Shown here one piece after another: positions 33,805 to 43,073 of a DNA stretch of 64,000 nt; positions within the stretch are counted from its first letter, which is position 1, and each line of letters opens with the position of its first letter. A program made the translations under genes and the position numbers. The notes under the pieces are model-generated. The model was not told the DNA's origin, ran no database searches, and was given only the letters and a program-made list of their open reading frames with translations. The stretch is from an uncultured Lachnospiraceae bacterium (lineage in GTDB: Bacteria > Bacillota > Clostridia > Lachnospirales > Lachnospiraceae): contig CAMKQH010000017.1 in NCBI GenBank assembly GCA_946414885.1, positions 22,773 to 86,772 of the forward strand. Reading direction: 5' to 3'.

Positions 33805-34773
33805 TTAATTCACGGCACCGATCAAGTCGGAGAGTTTCTCCACGTGATACTGGCGCATGTAAGCTTCAATGCCTTCCAGGATTTCAACGGTCGCGTAAGG
33901 ATTAACGAAATTCATGGCACCTACGCTGATGGCGCTGGCTCCCGCCAGGATAAACTCGATGGCGTCCTCCGCCGTGGCAATGCCGCCCATGCCAAGGATC
34001 GGAAGCTTTACGGCCTGCGCCACCTGGTAAACCATGCGCACCGCGATGGGCTTGATGGCGGGACCGCTCATGCCGCCGGTTTTGTTTGCTATGGCAAATT
34101 TACGCCTGTGAATATCAATCTTCATGCCCGTGATGGTGTTGATGAGAGAAAGGGCGTCCGCGCCTGCCGCCTCCGCCGCCCTTGCCATCTCAGTAATGTC
34201 CGTCACGTTGGGAGAAAGCTTCATCATGATGGGCTGTTTTGCATGCTTTTTGAGTTCCGATGTGATGTTGTAGAGCGCGTCAGCCTTTTGTCCAAAGGCG
34301 ATGGCGCCTTCCTTTACGTTGGGACAGGAAACATTGATCTCCAAAAGCGCCACCGCAGGCTCCTCGCCAAGGCGCTCCACCACGTCCACGTAATCCTGCA
34401 CGGACTTTCCGCAAACGTTCACGATGATCTTCGTCTTTTCATACTGCTTCAGGAAAGGAATATCCCTCTCCATAAACACGTCAATGCCGGGATTCTGAAG
34501 GCCGATGGCATTGAGCATGCCGCCGTAAACCTCCGCTACGCGGGGCGTAGGGTTTCCCGGCCAAGGCACGTTTGCAACGCCTTTGGTCACAACGGCTCCC
34601 AAACGATTTAAATCCACAAACTCCCCGTATTCCATGCCGGAGCCAAAGGTTCCCGACGCCGTCATCACGGGATTCTGAAATTCCACGCCTGCAATGCTGG
34701 TGCGAAGATCCGGTGCCCAGCTTTCCGCATTCGCGCCTGTCGTCAAATTCAAGTTCTGGTTGTTCCCGCTCAT
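33805..34773 (-). CDS. pyrD: Dihydroorotate dehydrogenase B, catalytic subunit
   Basis: A 322-residue class 1B dihydroorotate dehydrogenase of pyrimidine synthesis. FMN motifs include MTASGTFGSGMEY near residue 37, the active-site Cys in EINVSCPNVKEG, LSLINTITGMKIDI and PILGMGGI. Class 1B enzymes pass electrons to NAD through the PyrK subunit, encoded immediately upstream. The start ATG overlaps the pyrK stop by one base (TGATG), so translation is coupled. The first 20 residues are a short extension before the family core. Confidence 0.97.
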   Translation of the reverse strand: MSGNNQNLNLTTGANAESWAPDLRTSIAGVEFQNPVMTASGTFGSGMEYGEFVDLNRLGAVVTKGVANVPWPGNPTPRVAEVYGGMLNAIGLQNPGIDVFMERDIPFLKQYEKTKIIVNVCGKSVQDYVDVVERLGEEPAVALLEINVSCPNVKEGAIAFGQKADALYNITSELKKHAKQPIMMKLSPNVTDITEMARAAEAAGADALSLINTITGMKIDIHRRKFAIANKTGGMSGPAIKPIAVRMVYQVAQAVKLPILGMGGIATAEDAIEFILAGASAISVGAMNFVNPYATVEILEGIEAYMRQYHVEKLSDLIGAVN

Positions 34774-35558
34774 CAGATCTCCACCTCCCCTGCTTCAAAT
34801 ACCGGTCCGTCCGTGCAAATTCTTGCATTGTGCACGTGGGAGTGGTGATCCACTTCCTTCGTCTTTACAACGCAGCCAAGGCACGCGCCAACGCCGCAGG
34901 CCATGTGCTCCTCAAGTGAGATATACGCCGGGATTCCCTGCTCCTGCGCATATGCCTTGATGGCGCGAAGCATGGGCATGGGGCCGCAGGCAAAGATCAC
35001 GTCCGCCGTGATCCCATTCTCGCGAATGGCATCCATCACGTTCCCCTTCGTTCCAACGCTGCCGTCCTCCGTTGCAACGTAAACCTTGCCGTACTGCTCC
35101 AGATCCTTCTTCAAAAAGGTCTTCGCGTCGCGATATCCCATGACGCACTGGATCTCAGCCCCGCTTGCGTCCGCGGAAAGCTCCTTCGCCAGCTCCAGCA
35201 TCGGCGGGATTCCAATGCCGCCGCCCATGAGAAAGACCTTCTTTCCCTTTCCTTTTTCCAACGGGAATCCATTCCCGAGAATTCCCAGGATCTGCACTTC
35301 CTCCCCGGCCTGCCAGCCGGAGAATTCCTTTGTGCCTTGCCCCGCAATGCGATATACGATGCGAAGCTCCGTTCTGTCGGCGTTCACCTCGCAAATGCTA
35401 ATGGGCCTTGGCAGAAGCGCGCTTTTATCCTTCGTAAACACCCCGGCAAACTGCCCAGGCTTAACGTCCTTCGCCAGATCCGTTTTGATCCACAGGTCAA
35501 AGATGGACGGTGCGATTTCCTTTTGCGCCGTCACGATTCCCGTCACTTTTTGTTTCAT
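34773..35558 (-). CDS. pyrK: Dihydroorotate dehydrogenase B, electron-transfer subunit
   Basis: A 261-residue iron-sulfur flavoprotein. The FAD site is LLPRPISICEV near residue 49, the NAD(P) site MGGGIGIPPMLEL near 111, and a C-terminal 2Fe-2S loop has CGVGACLGCVVKT with a later Cys in ARICTDGPVF. It links PyrD to NAD. AAAGGA precedes the ATG. DUF951 and DUF218 genes lie upstream on the same strand with short gaps, so the four may share a transcript. Confidence 0.97.
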   Translation of the reverse strand: MKQKVTGIVTAQKEIAPSIFDLWIKTDLAKDVKPGQFAGVFTKDKSALLPRPISICEVNADRTELRIVYRIAGQGTKEFSGWQAGEEVQILGILGNGFPLEKGKGKKVFLMGGGIGIPPMLELAKELSADASGAEIQCVMGYRDAKTFLKKDLEQYGKVYVATEDGSVGTKGNVMDAIRENGITADVIFACGPMPMLRAIKAYAQEQGIPAYISLEEHMACGVGACLGCVVKTKEVDHHSHVHNARICTDGPVFEAGEVEI

Positions 35559-35591
35559 ATGCGTCTTGATTCCTTTCCGCGGCCTGAGGGT

Positions 35592-35783
35592 TTACTCTGC
35601 CGCATTCCCCTTCTTTATTTCCTTTACGCTTCTTTCCATAATCTTTCTGGCTATCATGATCTGATGGCCGCATCCCACGCATTTCAGCCGGAAGTCCGCG
35701 CCTTCCCTGAGGACGTCCCACTCAAAGCTTCCGCATGGATGCTGCTTTTTCATCTTGATCCTGTCACCCACGTGTATCTCCAT
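35592..35783 (-). CDS. DUF951 family protein
   Basis: A 63-residue protein with the conserved DUF951 core: GDRIKMKKQHPCGSFEW near the start, then GADFRLKCVGCGHQIMI. The Cys residues in HPCGS and KCVGCGH suggest a small zinc site. It is widespread in Firmicutes with no established role, perhaps nucleic-acid binding. It lies between the DUF218 gene (18 bases upstream) and pyrK (33 bases downstream). Confidence 0.88.
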   Translation of the reverse strand: MEIHVGDRIKMKKQHPCGSFEWDVLREGADFRLKCVGCGHQIMIARKIMERSVKEIKKGNAAE

Positions 35784-35801
35784 GTCATGCCTCCCCCAGA
35801 T

Positions 35802-36659
35802 TTACTCTCTCTCCCAATATACCATGTTTCCCATGAGGAAGTCCTTCGTGACTCCAAAAAACTCCCGCAGGAGATTGTGCACCTGCATCGGCGGCCAGGA
35901 GTCTGCCGCGAGTCCCTGCACGTGCTGATACCCTTGCGCCCTCGCCAGCTTCTCCGCACGGAACACGTGGAAATCATTGGTGACGATCACCACTTCGCTT
36001 TCCGCCTTGTCGAATAACTCCCCGCTGAATTTCAAATTCTCATGCGTGCTGGTGGACTTGTCCTCCTTGATGATCCGCGATGCGTCAACGCCCCGCTCCA
36101 CCAGATAGTCATACATTCCCTGCGCCTCGGAGATCGGCTCGTTCGCGCCCTGTCCTCCGGAGACGATGACGATGGTCTCCCGGTTCACCTTCAGATACTT
36201 GATTGCCTCATCCAGGCGGTATCTAAGCACCACGCTGGGTCCTTCCGGCTTCCACTGCGCCCCAAGTATGATGAGGTAATCCGCGCCATCCTTCGCCGGG
36301 GCATAACACCTCGAGAGGATGAGTCCTTCCACCAACAGAAAAATTCCCAATCCAATGCCAAACAAAACCCAAAACGTGCGGATCATCCACAGCGGGATCT
36401 TACGACGTATCGCAGGCTTTGCACAAAGAAGTGAGATCAGTCCGCATCCAACACCCATCACGCCCCAGATCAGGAAAAAATAAGATCCGTACCCAAGGCA
36501 TAGCCCGATGGCGGCGCAATATAAGACGCAAAGCACGCCGAGGACGCCAAAAAAGATGGCTTCGCGCTTCAGAACGCGCTCCCGTCCCCGATCCTTTAAC
36601 CGGATGATCTTCTCACTCTTCTTCATCGGCACAAATTTTTCTTTCTTACGCTTAGCCAT
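35802..36659 (-). CDS. DUF218 (ElyC/SanA/YdcF) membrane protein
   Basis: A 285-residue protein with a basic N-terminus, about three membrane spans (residues 33-120) and a C-terminal DUF218 domain: DYLIILGAQWKPEGPSVVLRYRLD, VSGGQGANEPISEAQ, then DKSTSTHENLKFS and IVTNDFHVFRA. Relatives such as ElyC and SanA affect envelope integrity and the lipid carrier pool. ATG 36659 is preferred because GGGAGCC lies upstream. It faces away from the sirtuin gene; the 196-base gap must hold both promoters. Confidence 0.88.
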   Translation of the reverse strand: MAKRKKEKFVPMKKSEKIIRLKDRGRERVLKREAIFFGVLGVLCVLYCAAIGLCLGYGSYFFLIWGVMGVGCGLISLLCAKPAIRRKIPLWMIRTFWVLFGIGLGIFLLVEGLILSRCYAPAKDGADYLIILGAQWKPEGPSVVLRYRLDEAIKYLKVNRETIVIVSGGQGANEPISEAQGMYDYLVERGVDASRIIKEDKSTSTHENLKFSGELFDKAESEVVIVTNDFHVFRAEKLARAQGYQHVQGLAADSWPPMQVHNLLREFFGVTKDFLMGNMVYWERE

Positions 36660-36855
36660 ACGCCCGGCTCCCTTCATTCTCACCCACGATACGTAACATT
36701 ATAGCATAAAAGCAATGCCCCCTCAACTGCCCCGTGCATTAAGATTTTCTAAAGTTTTCCCAAAGGAATCCCTTTTCTTTTACCGTGATTTTTGTTAAAA
36801 TAAAAGTAGCTAATCTAGCAAATTTTATGCAGACTTGCAAGCGAGGAGGTGCCCT

Positions 36856-37605
36856 ATGAAAACATTAACGGAAATGGATCAGAAAAACATTGAAGAACTT
36901 CAGAAAATCATAGACGGCCACAAAAACATCGTGTTTTTTGGCGGCGCAGGCGTATCCACGGAGAGCGGCATCCCCGATTTCCGCAGCGTGGACGGACTCT
37001 ATCATCAGCAATATGACTATCCCCCTGAGACGATCCTCAGCCACACCTTCTACGTGAAAAAGCCAGATGAATTCTTCCGTTTCTACCGCAACAAGATGCT
37101 CTTTACGGACGCAAAGCCCAACGCAGCGCACCTAAAGCTTGCGGAGCTGGAAAAAGCAGGGAAATTAAAGGCCATCGTGACGCAGAACATCGACGGCCTG
37201 CATCAGGCGGCCGGGAGCAAAAAGGTTTTGGAGCTGCATGGAAGCGTGCTTCGGAATTACTGTGAGAAATGCGGAAAATTCTATGGTCTGGATTATATCA
37301 TTGATTCCACCGGCATTCCAGTATGTGAGGACTGCGGCGGACGCGTAAAGCCTGACGTGGTGCTCTACGAGGAAGGTCTTAGCCAGAATACCATCGAAGA
37401 ATCCGTGCGCGCCATCAGCAATGCGGAGGTTCTCATCATTGGCGGCACGTCCCTCGCCGTTTATCCAGCGGCAGGCCTCATCGACTATTTCTCCGGCGAC
37501 AAGCTCGTGGTGATCAACATGGCGCCCACGCCCCGGGACAAATTCGCCGATCTCCTGATCCAGGCTCCCATCGGCCAGGTATTCGACGCCATCAAAGTAA
37601 ATTAA
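36856..37605 (+). CDS. cobB: NAD-dependent protein deacylase (sirtuin)
   Basis: A 249-residue class U/III sirtuin that removes acyl groups from lysine using NAD. Motifs are GGAGVSTESGIPDFRS near residue 26, TQNIDGLHQAAGS near 113, LELHGSV with the catalytic His, two zinc CxxC pairs (CEKCGKFYG and CEDCGG) and GGTSLAVYPAAGL. GCGAGGAGG lies 6 bases before ATG 36856; seven more codons are open upstream without support. It is monocistronic and ends at a bidirectional terminator. Confidence 0.95.
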   Translation: MKTLTEMDQKNIEELQKIIDGHKNIVFFGGAGVSTESGIPDFRSVDGLYHQQYDYPPETILSHTFYVKKPDEFFRFYRNKMLFTDAKPNAAHLKLAELEKAGKLKAIVTQNIDGLHQAAGSKKVLELHGSVLRNYCEKCGKFYGLDYIIDSTGIPVCEDCGGRVKPDVVLYEEGLSQNTIEESVRAISNAEVLIIGGTSLAVYPAAGLIDYFSGDKLVVINMAPTPRDKFADLLIQAPIGQVFDAIKVN

Positions 37606-37611
37606 AGAAAA

Positions 37612-37640
37612 GGGTCGGGATCAAATCCCGACCCTTATTA
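37612..37640 (+). terminator. Terminator between the convergent sirtuin and azlD genes
   Basis: GGGTCGGGAT (37612-37621) and ATCCCGACCC (37625-37634) around CAA, followed by TTATTAT. The far end overlaps the azlD stop codon. Confidence 0.8.
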
Positions 37641-37943
37641 TATTCCACAAACTAAGGAAACCAAGAACACGGTGGCGCTGGCCGCCACGGCCACGGTCAC
37701 CAGTCCCTTTCCCTTTAAGGCAAGCAGGACGGCTACGGCAACGCCGGCGATCGCCGCGATCACGTAATCCGTCGCGTGAAACACGGCGGGAAACGTCATG
37801 GCCATCAGACAGGCGTAAGGCACGTAGTACAGAAAAGACTTTACAAAACGATTCTTGATCTTACCGCGGATCAAAGTCAGCGGAATCATGCGGATCAGGT
37901 AAGTCACCACCGCCATCACCAGGATACAAATCCATACGTTCAT
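37638..37943 (-). CDS. azlD: Branched-chain amino acid exporter, small subunit
   Basis: A 101-residue protein with three or four membrane spans of the AzlD family: it begins with a hydrophobic stretch (WICILVMAVVTYLIRMIPL) and has the family's KSFLYYVPYACLMAMTFPAVF. With AzlC it exports branched-chain amino acids. The start overlaps the azlC stop by four bases, so the two are translationally coupled. Confidence 0.9.
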   Translation of the reverse strand: MNVWICILVMAVVTYLIRMIPLTLIRGKIKNRFVKSFLYYVPYACLMAMTFPAVFHATDYVIAAIAGVAVAVLLALKGKGLVTVAVAASATVFLVSLVCGI

Positions 37944-38698
37944 CTTTCCGGCCTCTCTTTCCCAGCCACGGCTGCATCGTCCGCTTCTCCTTTTTCTCCC
38001 TGCTCCTCATCACTCACGGGAAACAACGCCGCGCCAAATACGGCTGCCGCCACCGTGCAAAGAATAATGGAGATTCCGGCGGAAACGCCCTGCAAACAAG
38101 GCAAATAATAAAACAGGCAGCTTAAAAAAACTGCAACGCAGGCCACCATCAGCACGGACCTTGACTTCTTTGCCACCGGAATGACGATGGCAATAAACAT
38201 CCCGTACAACATAACGTTCATGGCAACGCTGACGCTTCTTGGCATGATACCTCCGGCCACTGCGCCGAGGAAGGTCCCCGCCGTCCAACCAACGATTGGC
38301 AGACTCTGCAATCCCAACATATACGGAAGCGTCAGGCTCTTTTGATGATTCATCGCCACCGCGAAAATCTCATCCGTATTGCCAAACGCGATCAAAAGCT
38401 TTTGCCACAGCGTTACCTTTTCATCCAGCTTTTGCGTGAGCGACAGACTCATCAAGGAATAACGCAAATTGATGATCAGCTGGGTGAGGATCAGCTCCAC
38501 CAGCGCTCCGCCCGCCGCGATCACGCGAACGCCCGCAAATTCCCCGGCGCTCGTCAAGTTTGACACGCTCATCACGGCGCCCTGCACGGCCGTCATGCCT
38601 GCCGTGAGCATCGCGATCCCCAAGCTAAAGCTTACCGCAAAATATCCCAAAGCGATGGGGATCCCATCCCTTACTCCTACCTGAAACTCTTTATTCAA
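37940..38698 (-). CDS. azlC: Branched-chain amino acid exporter, large subunit
   Basis: A 252-residue AzlC-family membrane protein with about six to seven spans; GIPIALGYFAVSFSLGIAM near the start and NLRYSLMSLSL near residue 95 are characteristic. The C-terminal 25 residues are charged and cytosolic. It starts at TTG 38698 behind GGAAGGA; no better start is in frame. Together with AzlD it forms the exporter. Confidence 0.9.
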   Translation of the reverse strand: MNKEFQVGVRDGIPIALGYFAVSFSLGIAMLTAGMTAVQGAVMSVSNLTSAGEFAGVRVIAAGGALVELILTQLIINLRYSLMSLSLTQKLDEKVTLWQKLLIAFGNTDEIFAVAMNHQKSLTLPYMLGLQSLPIVGWTAGTFLGAVAGGIMPRSVSVAMNVMLYGMFIAIVIPVAKKSRSVLMVACVAVFLSCLFYYLPCLQGVSAGISIILCTVAAAVFGAALFPVSDEEQGEKGEADDAAVAGKERPER

Positions 38699-38792
38699 AA
38701 CCGTATCCTTCCATTTCTTGCGTACAAAAATCCTTAATCAACAAGCATTATTATAGCGAAATCCCCTTTAAGTTTCAATCGAAAGTTTGCGC

Positions 38793-38822
38793 AAAAAAAG
38801 TGGCCGGCGAACCGACCACTTT
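38793..38822 (-). terminator. Terminator after the nitroreductase gene
   Basis: GTGGTCGG and CCGGCCAC around TTCG on the minus strand, followed by seven T (38793-38799). It closes the DUF3737-patB-nitroreductase transcript. Confidence 0.85.
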
Positions 38823-38831
38823 CTTATTCGT

Positions 38832-39359
38832 CTATACGTAATAAACGTAATTTTCCTTTCTGGGTGCCGCTTCCCTTGCAGGCGCTGCCGCGTAGCCAAG
38901 GGCGCAATGTCCAATTCCTTCGTACTCTCCCTCGATGCCAAGCTTCTTTAAAAGGTTCTTTCCAAAGTCGGATTCAAACTCTTCTTTTGCCCTGTGGATC
39001 CAGATGGAAGCAACCCCAAGACTCTCCGCCGCATTCATGAGATTCCCCAAAACTAGGGAACCGTCATAAAGATACGTGGGAACGTCCTTCCTCGCAAGAA
39101 CGATCAAAACCACGGGCGCTCCGTAGAACGGATCATAATCCTCTCCCCAGCCGGGAGCTGCCTTGCGGTTCTCCACCATCAGTTCATCGCGAAGCTTTTT
39201 GTCCGTAACTGCAATGATGATCGGGCTCTGCTTTCCCATGCCGGTTGCCGCATAGGTTCCAGCCCTGACAATGGCCTTCAGTTCTTCGTCCTTGATCATG
39301 TCAGGCTTGAAATTCCTGCAGCTCCGCCTCGTCTCCAACACCTTCAAAGTCTCGTTCAT
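38832..39359 (-). CDS. Nitroreductase family flavoprotein
   Basis: A 175-residue FMN enzyme. ETRRSCRNFKPDMI near residue 9 is the phosphate-binding start, followed by AGTYAATGMGKQSP and YGAPVVLIVL, and ESLGVASIWIHRA near 110. These reduce nitro groups, quinones or flavins with NAD(P)H; the physiological substrate is not evident. AAAAAGGAGGG lies before the ATG. It follows the PatB-type gene after 76 bases that contain a GATCCTGCCGT/ACGGCGGATC hairpin without a T-run. Confidence 0.88.
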   Translation of the reverse strand: MNETLKVLETRRSCRNFKPDMIKDEELKAIVRAGTYAATGMGKQSPIIIAVTDKKLRDELMVENRKAAPGWGEDYDPFYGAPVVLIVLARKDVPTYLYDGSLVLGNLMNAAESLGVASIWIHRAKEEFESDFGKNLLKKLGIEGEYEGIGHCALGYAAAPAREAAPRKENYVYYV

Positions 39360-39435
39360 TTTGTACCCTCCTTTTTACTATACAGATCCGCCGTTTCCCA
39401 TACGGCAGGATCAGTTTTCCAGCCTCGATCCTCCT

Positions 39436-40674
39436 TTATGCGCCATACCCCGAAAGTCCGCGTCTAAGGCGCTCCAATCCATCCATCAGTCGCTCTCTGG
39501 GGCAAGCCACGTTCAACCGCAAAAACGGTTCTCCCGCCTTGCCGTACTCAGCGCCGTCCGATACGAAAAGTCCCGTCTTCTTCCGGATAAATTCTGCCAG
39601 CTCCACGCTGTTTTTCGTATAGTTTCTGCAATCCAGCCAGAGCAGATACGTGGCCTCGGAGGGCACAAGATGTACCATGGGAAGCTTTTCTTCCAGGAAT
39701 TCCCGCACGATGCGTTTATTATCTGATAAATATTCCCGCAGGGCATCCAGCCAGGGGCCTCCCTTCGTAAATGCCGCCACGGCAACGCCGCACGCAAACG
39801 TATTGGGCTCTGCCACCTCATCCGTATTTAAGCCTCTCCAGACCTTATGCCGGATCACGGGATCCGACGCGAAGACTGCTGCCGTCTGCATTCCCGCAAG
39901 ATTAAACGTTTTCGTCGGCGCGATGCAGGTAATGCTGTTCTCCCGGCAGGCTTCCGATACGGACGCAAAAGGCACGTATTCCTTCCCCGGATCCGTGAGG
40001 TCACAGTGGATCTCATCCGAAACCACCAGCACGTGGTGCTTCTTGCAGAGCTCGCCAATCTTCGCAAGCTCCTCCCTCGACCAGATCCTACCCACGGGAT
40101 TGTGGGGATTGCAAAGGATCATCATGGTCGTCTGCGGATTCGAAAGCGCCGCCTCAAGCGCCGTAAAATCAATGACGTACTCCTGCTCCGTCAGGGTTAT
40201 TTCACTGGCACTGCCCCTTGCTTCTTTCACGTTATGGTCTGACATGCCTGCATCCGGCCGGTAACGAAGCGGGCATTGCACCACGTTCCTACCGTTATTT
40301 ACAATGGAATTGAAGAAAATATTATATACCGGCGTAAGGATCAGTATGTTCTCGCCCACCGTCGTCATCTTACGCACAATGCTCGAGAGTGCCGGAACAA
40401 CGCCCGTACAGAAGATCATCCAGTCCTTTTCAATCTTGAAGTGATGCCGCGTCTCCCACCAGTTCTGATAGGCGTCATACCACTCCTTGGGCACCACGTT
40501 ATATCCAAACACGCCGTGTGCCGCCCTCTTTTCAATGGCCTCTCTCACGCAGGGCGCCGTCTCGAAGTCCATGTCCGCCACCCACATAGGCAGCTCGCCT
40601 TCCTTTACGTCCCACTTGTATGAATCCGTTCTCCGCCGGTCCACCAATTTGTCAAAATCAAACGTTTCCCCCAT
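39436..40674 (-). CDS. patB: MalY/PatB-type PLP enzyme, probable cystathionine beta-lyase
   Basis: A 412-residue fold-type I PLP enzyme. The start DFDKLVDRRRTDSYKWD and LPMWVADMDFETAP is the hallmark of the MalY/PatB group, which splits C-S bonds. The PLP lysine is in IAPTKTFNLAGMQ, the aspartate in VSDEIHCDL, and NPHNPVGR contacts the cofactor. A short insertion near residue 150 (KEARGSASEITLTEQ) is unusual. It starts 10 bases after the DUF3737 stop. Confidence 0.92.
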   Translation of the reverse strand: MGETFDFDKLVDRRRTDSYKWDVKEGELPMWVADMDFETAPCVREAIEKRAAHGVFGYNVVPKEWYDAYQNWWETRHHFKIEKDWMIFCTGVVPALSSIVRKMTTVGENILILTPVYNIFFNSIVNNGRNVVQCPLRYRPDAGMSDHNVKEARGSASEITLTEQEYVIDFTALEAALSNPQTTMMILCNPHNPVGRIWSREELAKIGELCKKHHVLVVSDEIHCDLTDPGKEYVPFASVSEACRENSITCIAPTKTFNLAGMQTAAVFASDPVIRHKVWRGLNTDEVAEPNTFACGVAVAAFTKGGPWLDALREYLSDNKRIVREFLEEKLPMVHLVPSEATYLLWLDCRNYTKNSVELAEFIRKKTGLFVSDGAEYGKAGEPFLRLNVACPRERLMDGLERLRRGLSGYGA

Positions 40675-40683
40675 ACCTTCGCC

Positions 40684-41535
40684 CTATACCCCTCTGCAGA
40701 CAATCCTCGTCTTTTCGGGATCGATCTTGTCCTTCTCCAGGATCAGTTCCCCGATCTCATCCGCCGTAATGGTGCCGGAGGAAGGATTCAGGACGCTGTC
40801 GATCTTTCCCGTGATCTCTGCCTCCACGCTCGAATACTCAAAGGCCAGCGTGGTGTTCAGAAGCTTGCAGTTTTTCATGACCAGATTCTCGATATAGCAC
40901 ATGCCCTGCAGACTCTCGATGGTACAGTTCACAAAGGTCAGATTCTTCGAGTTCCATCCCAGGTATTCCCCGGAAATAAAGGAATCATACACCGTCACGT
41001 TCTCCGCATTCCAGAAGGAATCCTTCGAAAGCAGGCGGCTGTTACGGATTTCCACGTTCTTCGCCCCGTCAAAGGAATAATTTCCGTAAAGCGTAAAATC
41101 ATCCACCTTGATATTACTGGAATTCATGGCAAAATAATTGCCCTTTGCCGTCACGTGCGAAAGCTCCACGTTCTCGCAGCTCCAAAGCGTCTCCTCCGCA
41201 TTGGAGAAGGAAACGTTGCGGAGGGTCACGCCCTTACATCTCCTAAAATTCTTGGGTGCGTCGATCGGCGTATTCTCCAGCGTCACGTTGTCCGTATACC
41301 AGACGCCGGCCCTTGCCATGTCAAACCAAACGCAGTTTTTGGCCACCACGTTCTTGCAATACCATAACGGGTATTTCCACTTGAACATGCTGCCCTCAAG
41401 CTCTATGTCATGGCTCTCCTTCAAAGGGGACTCGCCGTCCGCAAAGGTACAGTCCACAACGCGAAGGTCCCTGCTCATAAAAAGCGCCCGCTCACCCGTC
41501 AAGAATTGCTGTTTGATCGTTGTCTTTTCTCCCAT
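40684..41535 (-). CDS. DUF3737 right-handed beta-helix protein
   Basis: A 283-residue protein built of repeated strands (CTFADGESPLKES, CKNVVAKNC, CENVELSHV, AKNVEIRNS, AENVTVYDS, SKNLTFVNC), which folds as a right-handed parallel beta-helix of the DUF3737 type. There is no signal peptide. Conserved Trp/Tyr (KWKYPLWYC) are typical. Members are common in anaerobes and their function is unknown. ATG 41535 has AAAGAGGAAG upstream; 13 more codons are open before it. It heads the operon with the PatB-type lyase and the nitroreductase. Confidence 0.8.
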   Translation of the reverse strand: MGEKTTIKQQFLTGERALFMSRDLRVVDCTFADGESPLKESHDIELEGSMFKWKYPLWYCKNVVAKNCVWFDMARAGVWYTDNVTLENTPIDAPKNFRRCKGVTLRNVSFSNAEETLWSCENVELSHVTAKGNYFAMNSSNIKVDDFTLYGNYSFDGAKNVEIRNSRLLSKDSFWNAENVTVYDSFISGEYLGWNSKNLTFVNCTIESLQGMCYIENLVMKNCKLLNTTLAFEYSSVEAEITGKIDSVLNPSSGTITADEIGELILEKDKIDPEKTRIVCRGV

Positions 41536-41616
41536 GTTCTTCCTCTTTCTTTCTATTTCATCCCATTCGTCCATTTACGTAATTCCACGTCACGCCAGTC
41601 GTTTTTAACGGCCGCC

Positions 41617-43017
41617 CTACCCTTGTTCCTGCGCTACAATGTTATTCAGCCAAATGCCCTTTTTCACAAGCACAAATCCGATGGCGCATTTGATCAGGTC
41701 GATCATCTGCACGCAAAAATACAGCGTCAAGATCGGCAATGCCGTATAACGGCTCAGCACGTAGGCCGCCGGGGTGCTGATGGTCCACAGGAACACGCTG
41801 TCAAAGCAGAAAGTGATCAGCGTCTTTCCTCCGGAGCGGAGCGTAAAGTACGAAGCGTGCATAAACGCGTAGATCGGCATGCAGCCCGCTCCCACGCGGA
41901 TAAAGCCCGTCGCCAGCGCACGCACCTGATCCGACGTGTTGTAAAGCATAGGGAACAAGGGTGCCAGGAGCATCAAAACCGCTCCAATGCCAATGCAGGA
42001 CGTCACTGAAAACGTGATAAGCTTTACGTCCGTATCCATCGCTTCTTCCATCTTTCCCGCACCAAGAAGCTGTCCCACCATGATGGAAATGGCGCTTCCC
42101 ATGGCAATAAACACCACGTTGAACAGGTTCGTGATCGTGGAGGAAATGTTTAATCCCGCAACGGCATCCAGTCCCCTCAGGGAATAACACTGGTTCAGCA
42201 CGGCCATGCCCGCCGCCCAGAGGATCTCATTGATCATCAAAGGCAAGCCCTTGATGACGATCTTTCCCACCAGGTCCATCGGGATCGAAAAACTTCGGTA
42301 CAGTCCCTTCGCAAAAGGAACCCTCTCTGCGTGAAGATGAGTCCAGCCAAATACGATCAGGAGCTGAACGTAACGGGAGATCACCGTTGCGATGGCCGCG
42401 CCCGTCACTCCAAGCTCCGGAAAGCCAAAATGTCCAAAGATCAAGACGTAATTGAAACCTAAGTTTACAAAGACGGCCACGATGCCCGCCATCATGGGGA
42501 GCCTCGTCTCGCCGCACTCCCTCAGCGTACTCGCGTAGGCTTCCTCAATGCCAAAGGGCAAAAGCCCTATAAGCATAACCGCCAGATACTCTCGCCCGTA
42601 TTGAAGCGCGGCGTCCAGTGACTGCGTCGTTCCGCCTTCATCATGCAAATACAAAAGGATCAGCTGATCTCCCCATGCAAGAAAGGCCAGAATTCCCAAA
42701 ATGACAATTCCTATGGCTACGTACAGTTTAAATCTTAGGGCGTGCCGCACGCCCTCATGGTCACCCTTTCCGTAAAACTGGGCACTAAAGATGCCCGCAG
42801 CCGACAGGGCTCCAAAAATACCGAGATAAAATACGAACAGGAGCTGATTGACAATGGCAATGCCACTCATCTGCTCCGTTCCCACTTGGCCGATCATGAT
42901 GTTGTCCAGCAGACTTACAAAATTCGAAATGCCGTTCTGGATCATGATGGGAACGGCCACCTTCAAAACATTTGCGTAAAACTTTTTGTCACCAAATAAA
43001 TGCCTAAAATTACTCAT
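41617..43017 (-). CDS. MATE family efflux transporter
   Basis: A 466-residue multidrug and toxin extrusion protein with twelve predicted spans in two halves: the first begins LKVAVPIMIQNGISNFVSLLDNIMIG, the second GLPLMINEILWAAGMAVLNQCY. It exports cationic compounds by ion antiport. ATG 43017 is taken as start, giving the usual family length; an in-frame GTG at 43053 is possible. It lies about 80 bases upstream of the DUF3737 operon and about 55 bases downstream of the NrdG-like gene. Confidence 0.93.
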   Translation of the reverse strand: MSNFRHLFGDKKFYANVLKVAVPIMIQNGISNFVSLLDNIMIGQVGTEQMSGIAIVNQLLFVFYLGIFGALSAAGIFSAQFYGKGDHEGVRHALRFKLYVAIGIVILGILAFLAWGDQLILLYLHDEGGTTQSLDAALQYGREYLAVMLIGLLPFGIEEAYASTLRECGETRLPMMAGIVAVFVNLGFNYVLIFGHFGFPELGVTGAAIATVISRYVQLLIVFGWTHLHAERVPFAKGLYRSFSIPMDLVGKIVIKGLPLMINEILWAAGMAVLNQCYSLRGLDAVAGLNISSTITNLFNVVFIAMGSAISIMVGQLLGAGKMEEAMDTDVKLITFSVTSCIGIGAVLMLLAPLFPMLYNTSDQVRALATGFIRVGAGCMPIYAFMHASYFTLRSGGKTLITFCFDSVFLWTISTPAAYVLSRYTALPILTLYFCVQMIDLIKCAIGFVLVKKGIWLNNIVAQEQG

Positions 43018-43073
43018 AAACTTACTTCTTCTCGCGGAAGTTCCTCTTTCCACCTCTCTTTTTCCTTACGTAA